5,715 bases of DNA from Phycisphaerae bacterium (lineage in GTDB: Bacteria > Planctomycetota > Phycisphaerae > JAJVII01). The stretch lies in NCBI GenBank assembly GCA_028706835.1, contig JAQTVL010000311.1:1-5715 (forward strand), in the 5' to 3' direction. Made by a program: the position numbers and the translations under genes. This document shows positions 1 to 5,456 of this stretch, piece by piece (positions within the stretch are counted from its first letter, which is position 1; each line of letters starts with the position of its first letter). The notes under the pieces were generated by a model, which saw only the letters and a list, made by a program, of their open reading frames with translations, did no database searches and was not told the origin of the DNA.

Positions 1-789
1 CTTCTCGTCCTCAAGGAACAAAAACACTGACTCTGGGTCGGGGGATTGGTAGGTGAAGACGTCGAGCTTTGGATCAAAAGCCTTTACCGCCTCGACGATC
101 CGGGTCATTATGCGAGGGTTCTCGTTGTGCAGCGAGAAGAACGTCCGGCTGAGATTGGACCCGTCCGACAAAAGGCCTGCCTCATCTCGTATGACTTTCG
201 TGGACCGCATCGCACTGGGGATCAGGTTGAAGTAACTCCATGTTCTCAGGTAGTCCCTGAACAAATCCAAGGGGCCATGGCCGCGAACTCCGGAAGTCGC
301 ACATAGGGCGGTCTGCGTGCTTGCGAGTCCCTTAAGATCCCGGAGGGTAGTTGTTCCCGCCGTAATCTTGGCACGGTCGCCCTTATTAGAGAGGCTCCAG
401 GAGTCGTGCGGGTTCTTTCCTCCCGTCATGGACAAGGTCTCGCTGACCACGGTCAGGGCCGGCGTCGATGGGCCGGGCTGGATGGTTGCCCGCAACTCCA
501 AGTGATAGGTGAACTCGCAGACCGTGCCTTGGTCGTTGAGTTGGCAGTCAAGCTCAAAGCGCAAGACCGGCTCCGCGACGTAGACGTTCGCCAGATTCCA
601 CGTCTCCCCGACCGCCTCCTTTGCGGCAACGTCCAGTGGCTTGCCTGCGGTCAGAGCCAGGAATCTAAGCGCGGCGCATAGGTTGGTCTTCCCGGCATTG
701 TTGGGCCCAATCAGCATGTTCATGCCTGCTGGCCGGAACTCGACGTTCACCAGGTTCCGAAAGTTGCTGATCCAGAATCGCTTCAACAT
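1..789 (-). CDS. AAA family ATPase (RecF/OLD/SMC-like), N-terminal part, runs off left edge
   Basis: This frame is open for 263 codons from the ATG at 789-787 to the left edge, so the C-terminus is missing. Seen: the start MLKRFWISNFRNL followed by a Walker A motif GPNNAGKT at residues 28-35 is the typical beginning of RecF/OLD/SMC-type ATPases (a first strand with an 'I.NFRN' pattern, then the P-loop). The Q-loop, signature, Walker B and any nuclease domain would lie further left. A GGGAG Shine-Dalgarno-like sequence stands 6-7 nt before the ATG. The ATG is 12 bp after the cimA stop, so co-transcription is likely. Codon use differs from cimA: more A/T-ending codons, and rare ones such as CTA, AGA, AGG and ATA. 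This hints at acquisition from elsewhere. Known: such ATPases act in DNA repair or in phage defence, often with a nuclease or Toprim partner. Inferred: a defence role is possible, but the deciding C-terminus and next gene are not visible. Confidence 0.88.
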   Translation of the reverse strand, partial: MLKRFWISNFRNLVNVEFRPAGMNMLIGPNNAGKTNLCAALRFLALTAGKPLDVAAKEAVGETWNLANVYVAEPVLRFELDCQLNDQGTVCEFTYHLELRATIQPGPSTPALTVVSETLSMTGGKNPHDSWSLSNKGDRAKITAGTTTLRDLKGLASTQTALCATSGVRGHGPLDLFRDYLRTWSYFNLIPSAMRSTKVIRDEAGLLSDGSNLSRTFFSLHNENPRIMTRIVEAVKAFDPKLDVFTYQSPDPESVFLFLEDEK

Positions 790-790
790 A

Positions 791-801
791 GGCGTCTCCC
801 G
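791..801 (-). promoter_or_regulatory. Ribosome binding site of the ATPase gene
   Basis: The minus strand reads CGGGAGACGCCT directly before the ATG at 789. GGGAG matches the anti-Shine-Dalgarno core at good spacing. It supports this start codon over later in-frame ATGs such as residues 23 and 25. It occupies almost the whole gap to the cimA stop, so there is no room for a separate promoter in between. Confidence 0.6.
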
Positions 802-2391
802 TCAGTGGCCCTTCTGGCGATCTTCTTCTCGCAACAGCAGGTACTCGATCGAGTCCACCAGCGCCATCCAGCTTGCGTCAATGATGTTCTCGCTCACGCC
901 GATCGTGCCCCAGTGGGCCGTCCGGTCGGCGCTCTCGATGATGACGCGCACCCGCGCGGCGGTCGCGTCGCGCGGGTTGATCACCCTCACCTTGAAGTCC
1001 GCCAGGTGCATCTGCTTGAGCGCCGGGTAGTACTCCTGGATCGCCAGCCGAAGCGCCGAGTCCAGCGCGTTCACCGGGCCGTCGCCTTCCGCCACGCGGT
1101 GCTCCCACCGGCCGTCGCCGATGCGAAGCTTCACCGTCGCCTCGGTCACGGGCGGCTGGCTGTCTTCCTTCAGCACGATCGCCCGGTAGTGGTCGAGCTC
1201 GAAGAACGAATGATAGCGGCCGATCGCCTTGCGGACGATCAGGTCAAAGCTGGCCTCAGCCGCCTCATACTGGAAGCCTTCGTTCTCGCGGGTCTGCACC
1301 GTGTCGAGAATGTTCTTGAGCACCGCGCGGTCGGTGATGTTGTAGCCGACCTTGCCGGCGACGCTGCTCACGCCGCTCAGTTCGCTGATGAGCACCCGCC
1401 GCGAATTGCCCACCAGGGCCGGGTCCAGGTGCTCGTAACTGCGGGCCACCCGCTGGATCGCATGAACGTGCATGCCGCCCTTGTGGGCGAACGCCGCCGT
1501 GCCGACGAACGGCTGGGTCTCGCGCGGGATCAGGTTGGCCACCTCCCACACATAGCGGCTCAACTCGGTCATTCGGCGGCATCCCTCGTCGGAGAGGCAG
1601 TCGCGGCCCATCTTCAGCCGCAGGTTCGGCACCACGCTGGTGAGATCCACGTTGCCGCACCGCTCGCCGATGCCGTTGACCGTGCCCTGCACCTGGGTCG
1701 CCCCGGCCCGCACCGCAGCCAGGGCATTGGCCACCGCCAGGTTGCTGTCGTTGTGCGGGTGGATGCCCAGCGGCACGGTCGTGTGCCTGCGAAGCGCGGC
1801 GATCATTGCCTCGATCCGGTCAGGGAGGGTGCCGCCGTTGGTGTCGCACAGGGCGACCAGGTCGGCCCCGGCCTCCACAGCCGCCGCGATCGTCTTAAGC
1901 GCGTAGTCTTCGTTCGCGGCAAAGCCGTCGAAGAAGTGCTCCGCGTCGTAGATCACCTCGCGGCCCTTGCTCTTGAGGTAGCGCACGGAGTCGGCGATCA
2001 TCGCGATGTTGTCTTCCAGGCTGACGCGCAGCACCTCGGTCACGTGCAGGTCCCACGTCTTGCCGACGACGGTGCAAACCGGCGTGTTGGCGTCGGCCAT
2101 CGCGTTCATGCCCACGTCGTCGGCTGCGGCGCAGTCCTTGCGGCGGGTCATGCCGAACGCGGCGATCTTCGCGTGCTTCCATTGCCTGGCGGCGGCCTCG
2201 GCGAAGAAGGCCACGTCCTTCGGGTTCGACAGCGGGTAGCCGCCCTCGATGTAATCGACGCCGACCTCGTCCAGCCGGGCGGCGATCATCAGCTTGTCTT
2301 CGAGCGAAAGCGACACGCCCGCGCCCTGCGTGCCGTCGCGGAGCGTGGTATCGTAGATGGTGATCGTCGGATCGCCTTTACCTTTACCCAT
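802..2391 (-). CDS. cimA: Citramalate synthase CimA
   Basis: The 529-aa cytosolic enzyme condenses acetyl-CoA with pyruvate to (R)-citramalate, the first step of the threonine-independent route to 2-oxobutyrate and isoleucine. Seen: an N-terminal HMGL-like TIM barrel (about residues 9-280) with YDTTLRDGTQ at 13-22, giving catalytic Arg18 and metal ligand Asp19. HPHND at 211-215 gives His211 and His213, and NGIGERCGN at 239-247 supplies the last metal ligand, Asn247. A connecting HKGGMHVHA segment follows at 303-311. A C-terminal LeuA-type dimerisation/allosteric domain occupies about 390-520 and would carry feedback sensing, typically of isoleucine. The length and the 'GAGVSLSLEDKL' start of the barrel fit the roughly 520-530-aa citramalate synthase branch rather than 2-isopropylmalate or homocitrate synthase. 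The ATG start is preceded by a modest AGGA/AAGGG. It has its own promoter and a structured leader, and the ATPase gene follows after 12 bp. Confidence 0.95.
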   Translation of the reverse strand: MGKGKGDPTITIYDTTLRDGTQGAGVSLSLEDKLMIAARLDEVGVDYIEGGYPLSNPKDVAFFAEAAARQWKHAKIAAFGMTRRKDCAAADDVGMNAMADANTPVCTVVGKTWDLHVTEVLRVSLEDNIAMIADSVRYLKSKGREVIYDAEHFFDGFAANEDYALKTIAAAVEAGADLVALCDTNGGTLPDRIEAMIAALRRHTTVPLGIHPHNDSNLAVANALAAVRAGATQVQGTVNGIGERCGNVDLTSVVPNLRLKMGRDCLSDEGCRRMTELSRYVWEVANLIPRETQPFVGTAAFAHKGGMHVHAIQRVARSYEHLDPALVGNSRRVLISELSGVSSVAGKVGYNITDRAVLKNILDTVQTRENEGFQYEAAEASFDLIVRKAIGRYHSFFELDHYRAIVLKEDSQPPVTEATVKLRIGDGRWEHRVAEGDGPVNALDSALRLAIQEYYPALKQMHLADFKVRVINPRDATAARVRVIIESADRTAHWGTIGVSENIIDASWMALVDSIEYLLLREEDRQKGH

Positions 2392-2658
2392 AGTTCCTGA
2401 CCCTTGGCGAAAGTCACCCGTGAAGCGTCGCGCTCAGGTCATAAGAAAGAACGCCCTGAGGGCAACAGCGGAGCCGAAAGCCTCAGGGCGCATGGTTGCG
2501 AGTGGTTCGGGATCTGCCCCGGGGCTAGACGCTGGCGGCCGATGCTACGATGCCAGCGCGGACGATCCGACCGCAGGGCAGGGAATCGGCGCGTCGCCGA
2601 TTTCCTGTCTGATGTCGAATGGTCCGCACGTCCAGCCTCCCGGTCCACGACCGATTAA
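2392..2658 (-). promoter_or_regulatory. Structured 5' leader of cimA
   Basis: About 265 nt separate the predicted transcription start (near 2658) from the cimA ATG. The stretch contains a string of hairpins: CGGTC/GACCG at 2641-2653 right at the 5' end; a 13-position stem with a 3-nt loop at 2579-2607; a 7-bp stem at 2530-2558; the self-complementary decamer GCCCCGGGGC at 2516-2525; and a terminator-like stem at 2452-2490. Inferred: this is a cis-regulatory leader, such as an attenuator or an RNA element, for an amino-acid biosynthesis gene. I could not match it to a named riboswitch class, and I see no T-box core (AGGGUGGNACCGCG-like). No convincing leader peptide rich in Ile, Leu or Val codons is present. 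Confidence 0.5.
2441..2490 (-). terminator. Terminator-like hairpin (candidate attenuator) in the cimA leader
   Basis: On the minus strand a perfect 10-bp stem, CGCCCTGAGG (2490-2481) with CCTCAGGGCG (2461-2452), encloses a 19-nt loop. The T-rich run TTCTTTCTTAT (2451-2441) follows immediately. A GC-rich stem plus T-rich tail, read in the same direction as cimA and ending about 50 nt before its ATG, has the layout of an intrinsic terminator used for attenuation. The loop is long and the T-tract is interrupted by C and A, so termination may be partial or conditional. Confidence 0.5.
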
Positions 2659-2664
2659 CCCTTC

Positions 2665-2693
2665 ACGATATTTCTTTTATCGGGTTACGTCAA
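2665..2693 (-). promoter_or_regulatory. Sigma70-type promoter for cimA
   Basis: On the minus strand TTGACG (2693-2688, five of six to the -35 consensus) is separated by exactly 17 bp from TATCGT (2670-2665, four of six to the -10). The spacer is A-rich in an otherwise GC-rich region. Transcription would start near 2658, giving a cimA leader of about 265 nt. A short inverted repeat, CGATA-N7-TATCG (2682-2666), lies across the spacer and -10 and might be a weak operator. Confidence 0.55.
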
Positions 2694-2726
2694 GAATCAG
2701 ATGAGCAAAGTTGTTGCGAAACAGGA

Positions 2727-2760
2727 CGCGGCGGCCCTTCCCCCTGAAGGTTCCGCCGCG
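2727..2760 (-). terminator. Strong stem-loop, candidate terminator after the creD-like operon
   Basis: CGCGGCGG (2727-2734) pairs perfectly with CCGCCGCG (2753-2760). Inside it CCTTC (2736-2740) pairs with GAAGG (2746-2750) around a 5-nt loop, giving 13 bp with a small internal loop. It stands between the end of the upstream operon and the cimA promoter, where a terminator is expected. There is no continuous T-tract after it on either strand (only scattered T's on the minus strand), so it may instead protect mRNA 3' ends or need Rho. Confidence 0.35.
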
Positions 2761-2799
2761 ATAGAAGGCTGCTGTTCCGTCAGCCGTCAACTGATGGAT

Positions 2800-2908
2800 T
2801 GGGTGCCATGCCTGCGACGGCTGTTTGGTCGCAGGCATGTCTGGCTCGCGCGGGCATGGCTGGCCCGCCGTCCAAAACGGCCGGACGGCGTTCCAGCCAT
2901 GGCACCCA
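2800..2908. repeat. REP/BIME-like palindromic element with three-way-junction fold
   Basis: The ends TGGGTGC (2800-2806) and GCACCCA (2902-2908) are complementary and close the element. Inside are two hairpins. CATGCCTGCGAC (2807-2818) pairs with GTCGCAGGCATG (2828-2839), 12 bp perfect with a 9-nt loop. CATGGCTGG (2855-2863) pairs with CCAGCCATG (2893-2901) and continues, after a 2x2 internal loop, as CGCCGTCC (2866-2873) with GGACGGCG (2883-2890), again with a 9-nt loop. The terminal motif GGGTGCCATG occurs at both ends in opposite orientation. The element lies 38 bp after the stop of the creD-like gene. I see no flanking target duplication and no coding capacity. It resembles REP/BIME or MITE-type elements moved in trans by a REP-associated transposase, but copy number cannot be judged here. 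Confidence 0.75.
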
Positions 2909-2946
2909 TCGAATGACGGGTGACAGACCAGTATGCAGTCGTCGCC

Positions 2947-4329
2947 TCATGGCAGCCGCGGCGACCGAGGCGGCGCGGTCGGGGGCGTTCCGACGGGGCC
3001 GGCTGGGCCCGCGGGCGAGTAGACCGGCGCCCACGCCTGGGCGGTCGGCGGTGGCTCCGGTTCGCCGCCAGACGGGTTGAAGACCGCGTGCCAGTTCACC
3101 CGGCCGGTGGCCTGCATCAACACGAACAGCGTTGCGATCGAGCCGATGGCGATAATCAGGCCGGTCCGCCCGACGAGGAAAAAGGCGTACGAGAAGCCGA
3201 CCAGGTAGACGACTTGCGCGGCCCCGACGTAGAGCACGGCGAATTTGATGCCTGCGACCAGCCGCATGTAGGTTATCACCAGGAACGTGCTGACCACAGC
3301 GCAGACCCAGAAGGCTGCGTGGATGCTGATGACGTCGGCCAGGTAGGCCAGCAGGATGTGGAAGGCGAAGAAGCCGGCGGCGATGAACAGGTAGTGCATC
3401 GGGTGCAGCGGCAGCTTGCGGAGCACCACCACGGCAAACAGCGTGACGAAGAAGAAGAACAGGCTGACCGGCGCGAAGAAACTCAGCCGCGACGTGATCG
3501 GCCCGGCGTTGGTGCGGGCGGGCATCACGACGCCCATGGCCTGGTTGGTCAGCGCGTTGGCGTATTTCCACGTCGCGGTGGACGTTCCTTTCTCGCGTGT
3601 CGCGGGCGAACTCGGGCTGCGCGTGCCGGTCGGGTAGTCGATGTCCTCGAAGTTGGTCGCGATCGTCAGCTCGAAATCGTTCATCGCCGTCATCTGACTG
3701 CCCGCCGACGAGATGCGATACCTTCGCCCGCTTGCATCCTCGGGGATGGTGCTGCTTTCGCAGCCGTCGCCTTCCGCCAGGTTGGAGACCGAGCCGGGCG
3801 CATACAGCCAGATGTCCTGCCCGCTGGTCTTGTAGCGGACGGTGACTACATGCTCCGCCTTGCGGTCCAGCGCGATATTCAACTCTCTGCTGGCGACGGA
3901 GGCGGCGGGGATATCGACCGCCTGGCCGTCCAGCGTGACAGCCAGGTTGTCGTAGGCAGTTACTGCGGCCGGCAGGCGAAACACGAAATTGCCGACCGGG
4001 TCGGACTCCGCCTTCGCCAGGGTGTAGTCGGCGCTGAAGTCCACCGCAAACGTGCTGTACCACAGCAGCCCCTTGTATCGCTGGTCGTGCGTGATGGCTG
4101 CCCGCACGGTGCTCTTGGCTGGGGCGGCGGCTGGGGCGTCTTTCTTGGCCCCAACCCACTGCGGGGCCGTCTGCACAAGCACCTTCGGCCCCCACAGGTT
4201 GTTCATCTCCGCGGACAGCGATTTGTCCAGGTCGTTGGTCCGCACCTGGACGGTGCTGCCAAGCACGAACCAGGCGGCTGCGACGCCGGCGTAAATGATC
4301 CCGATGGCGATCAGGCGGTGAACACGCAT
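2947..4329 (-). CDS. CreD-family inner-membrane protein
   Basis: This is a 460-aa membrane protein with CreD architecture. One N-terminal helix (about residues 4-26) is followed by a large periplasmic region (about 27-283). A C-terminal block then holds five helices (about 284-304, 308-331, 334-356, 361-384, 388-407). The block contains LHPMHYLFIAAGFFAFH at 308-324 and FSYAFFLVGRTG at 379-390, which I recognise as CreD-like. Length is close to the roughly 450 aa of E. coli CreD. Known: CreD is linked to envelope integrity, beta-lactam response and colicin E2 tolerance; its biochemistry is unresolved. Odd: a proline/alanine-rich cytoplasmic tail fills residues 419-460, and an Ala/Lys/Pro-rich linker lies at 60-72. 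AAGGGG, 6 nt before the ATG, supports the start. It follows the winged-helix gene after 23 bp, so the two are surely co-transcribed. No creA, creB or creC is nearby, so control differs from enterobacteria. Confidence 0.85.
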   Translation of the reverse strand: MRVHRLIAIGIIYAGVAAAWFVLGSTVQVRTNDLDKSLSAEMNNLWGPKVLVQTAPQWVGAKKDAPAAAPAKSTVRAAITHDQRYKGLLWYSTFAVDFSADYTLAKAESDPVGNFVFRLPAAVTAYDNLAVTLDGQAVDIPAASVASRELNIALDRKAEHVVTVRYKTSGQDIWLYAPGSVSNLAEGDGCESSTIPEDASGRRYRISSAGSQMTAMNDFELTIATNFEDIDYPTGTRSPSSPATREKGTSTATWKYANALTNQAMGVVMPARTNAGPITSRLSFFAPVSLFFFFVTLFAVVVLRKLPLHPMHYLFIAAGFFAFHILLAYLADVISIHAAFWVCAVVSTFLVITYMRLVAGIKFAVLYVGAAQVVYLVGFSYAFFLVGRTGLIIAIGSIATLFVLMQATGRVNWHAVFNPSGGEPEPPPTAQAWAPVYSPAGPAGPVGTPPTAPPRSPRLP

Positions 4330-4352
4330 GTCAGGCCCCTTGTGTTAGGTGA

Positions 4353-4658
4353 CTATTTGTCTTGGTTGAGTATCTGTCGCAACAGTTCGACGTATTCCGA
4401 CATCGCGGCCTTGCCCGGCGGCGTCATGCTGACGGACGTGTTCGGAACTTTGCCCTTGAACGTCTTGGTGATGGTTACGTAGCCGGCCTTCTCCAGGGCG
4501 GACAGGTGAGTGGAGAGGTTGCCGTCGGTCAGGGCGAGCAAGGCTTTGAGCTCCTTGAACTCCAGCGACTCAACGCCGGAAAGCGTGGCCATGATCGCCA
4601 GCCGGGTCCGCTGGTGGATCACCTCGTCGATCCGGTCGTGTGGGAGTGGCTTGTCCAT
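4353..4658 (-). CDS. Winged-helix DNA-binding transcriptional regulator (MarR/ArsR-like)
   Basis: This 101-aa protein consists of little more than one winged-helix domain. Seen: IHQRTRLAIMATL (14-26) as the first helix, then FKELKALLALTDGNLSTHLSALEKAGYV (34-61) as helix-turn-helix, with the recognition helix around 44-56. A beta wing, VTITKTFKGKVPNTSVSMT, follows at 61-79, then a final amphipathic helix (about 82-98) likely to mediate dimerisation. The pattern 'TDGNLSTHL..LE.AGYV' is typical of the small regulators of Pfam HTH_34 type. There is no sensor domain and no obvious metal-site cysteines; the protein has no Cys at all. Context: between two membrane-protein genes on the same strand, so it probably regulates its own operon, with the palindrome at 5457-5473 as the natural target. 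The ligand is unknown. The Shine-Dalgarno is weak (ACGG before the ATG), so translation may depend on the upstream gene. Confidence 0.88.
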   Translation of the reverse strand: MDKPLPHDRIDEVIHQRTRLAIMATLSGVESLEFKELKALLALTDGNLSTHLSALEKAGYVTITKTFKGKVPNTSVSMTPPGKAAMSEYVELLRQILNQDK

Positions 4659-4695
4659 CTACCGTTCTGCCAGTCGAATGGCGTTCTCGACTCTC

Positions 4696-4752
4696 CACCC
4701 GGAACCTATGGTTCCGGGCTTGGCCAAGCCCGGAATCGTAGATTCCGGGGTG
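4696..4752. repeat. Palindromic repeat of three overlapping hairpins
   Basis: CCCGGAACC (4698-4706) pairs with GGTTCCGGG (4710-4718) around TAT. GGGCTTGGCCAAGCCC (4716-4731) is a perfect 16-bp palindrome. CCCGGAATC (4729-4737) pairs with GATTCCGGG (4741-4749) around GTA. The element is also roughly symmetric as a whole around 4723/4724: left half CACCCGGAA...TTCCGGGCTTGG, right half its near complement ending TTCCGGGGTG. It fills most of the 106-bp gap between the membrane-protein stop and the regulator ATG. It has no coding content. It is probably a member of a dispersed intergenic repeat family. On mRNA it could stabilise or attenuate the segment between the two genes. Confidence 0.75.
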
Positions 4753-4764
4753 CATCTGAAGCTT

Positions 4765-5409
4765 TCACCCGCCGTATCGCTTCCAGATGTAGGCGCCATA
4801 GATGATGTGGAAGCCGCCAAACGTCACGCCCAGGGCGACGTAGGGGGTCCACAATGTCATGCCGAACGCCATTACGGATGTTGCCTGCCAGAACGTCGCC
4901 GTGAAGATCGACGCGAGAATGAACGCGGCGCCCATCACCCGAAGCGGCGGGATGCTGAACTCGGCCACCTGCCAGCAGGTCACGCCGTAGAAGGCCATCC
5001 AGATCGGCGGGATCAGACCCCACTCGTTCGGGCCGTCGCGGGTGACGCTGCGGAACATGATGGCTGCGGTCAGGCCGACGCCGGCGACAAAGGGTGGCAG
5101 GATCGTCATCAGGATTCGCCGCTTGACCGGCGACCAGAAGGGCATGCCCTGGCGGCGCTCGCGGATTCGCGTGAGCACGATGTTGGCAGCCAGGGCCGTC
5201 ACGAACACCGCCAACCAGACCAGGCAGTTGACGGCGACGGCGGCCTCGCACGGCAGGCGGCGGGAGATGTAGTTGTCGGCGAAGACGCCGGCGAGGGCGG
5301 CGAGGCCCGCGATGATGCCCGACAGCCCGCTCATGGTGGAGTAGCGGATGGGGCGTTCCATCAGTTCGCGGATAACCTTGAGTTCCTGAGCGGCACGTTC
5401 GGCGTCCAT
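4765..5409 (-). CDS. Six-helix integral membrane protein of unknown function
   Basis: This is a 214-aa protein with a short charged N-terminus (MDAERAAQELKVIRELMERP) and then about six membrane helices: roughly residues 25-46, 57-80, 97-118, 128-150, 153-175 and 183-206. Loops hold basic clusters (RIRERRQG; KRR), and the protein ends WKRYGG. I recognise no catalytic motif and cannot name a function. The opening 'ELKVIRELMER..Y..MSGLSGIIAGL' resembles small membrane proteins often encoded beside winged-helix regulators. Start choice: the frame is open up to an ATG at 5535, but the added 42 residues are Cys-rich, unlike a conserved N-terminus, and would be encoded across the operator palindrome and -35 box. 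The ATG at 5409 has GGGA at suitable spacing and begins the charged helix. First gene of a probable operon with the regulator and CreD-like gene, which suggests it partners one of them in the membrane. Confidence 0.82.
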   Translation of the reverse strand: MDAERAAQELKVIRELMERPIRYSTMSGLSGIIAGLAALAGVFADNYISRRLPCEAAVAVNCLVWLAVFVTALAANIVLTRIRERRQGMPFWSPVKRRILMTILPPFVAGVGLTAAIMFRSVTRDGPNEWGLIPPIWMAFYGVTCWQVAEFSIPPLRVMGAAFILASIFTATFWQATSVMAFGMTLWTPYVALGVTFGGFHIIYGAYIWKRYGG

Positions 5410-5456
5410 GTTGTAGTCCCGGCTTGGAGTTCGTTTGTGCCCAGACACGCATAGGC

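Noticed and set aside
46..681. Several plus-strand frames of 60-91 codons near the left edge
   Set aside because: They lie opposite the ATPase, whose minus-strand frame is open to the edge and carries a Walker A motif; the small plus-strand products show no family features.
805..2400. Plus-strand open frame of 531 codons opposite cimA
   Set aside because: It is the mirror of a G/C-ending coding frame. Its translation is rich in His, Arg, Val and Ala with no recognisable domain, while the minus strand gives a full citramalate synthase.
2392..2658. T-box riboswitch or classic Ile/Val/Leu leader-peptide attenuator before cimA
   Set aside because: No AGGGUGGNACCGCG-like T-box core, and no short ORF with a run of branched-chain codons could be found.
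2800..2908. A tRNA or other known cloverleaf RNA
   Set aside because: Stems of 12 and 17 bp with 9-nt loops, no T-arm GTTCRA motif and no CCA-type acceptor; the geometry does not fit a tRNA.
2701..2916. Plus-strand 71-codon frame starting MSKVVAKQ
   Set aside because: No Shine-Dalgarno. It crosses the stem-loop at 2727-2760, and its second half is just the translated palindromic repeat. Kept as a remote possibility only.
2780..4195. Minus-strand open frame of 471 codons in another frame of the creD-like gene
   Set aside because: Arg/Gly/Pro-rich shadow running into the palindromic repeat; the other frame gives a proper CreD-like protein with membrane helices.
2920..4482. Plus-strand open frame of 520 codons opposite the creD-like and regulator genes
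   Set aside because: Low-complexity Arg/Gly/Asp/His-rich shadow; it spans two clearly real minus-strand genes and their gap.
4696..4752. Simple intrinsic terminator of the membrane operon
   Set aside because: No T-tract follows the stems, and two more same-strand genes come directly after; repeat-family membership explains the three-hairpin symmetry better.
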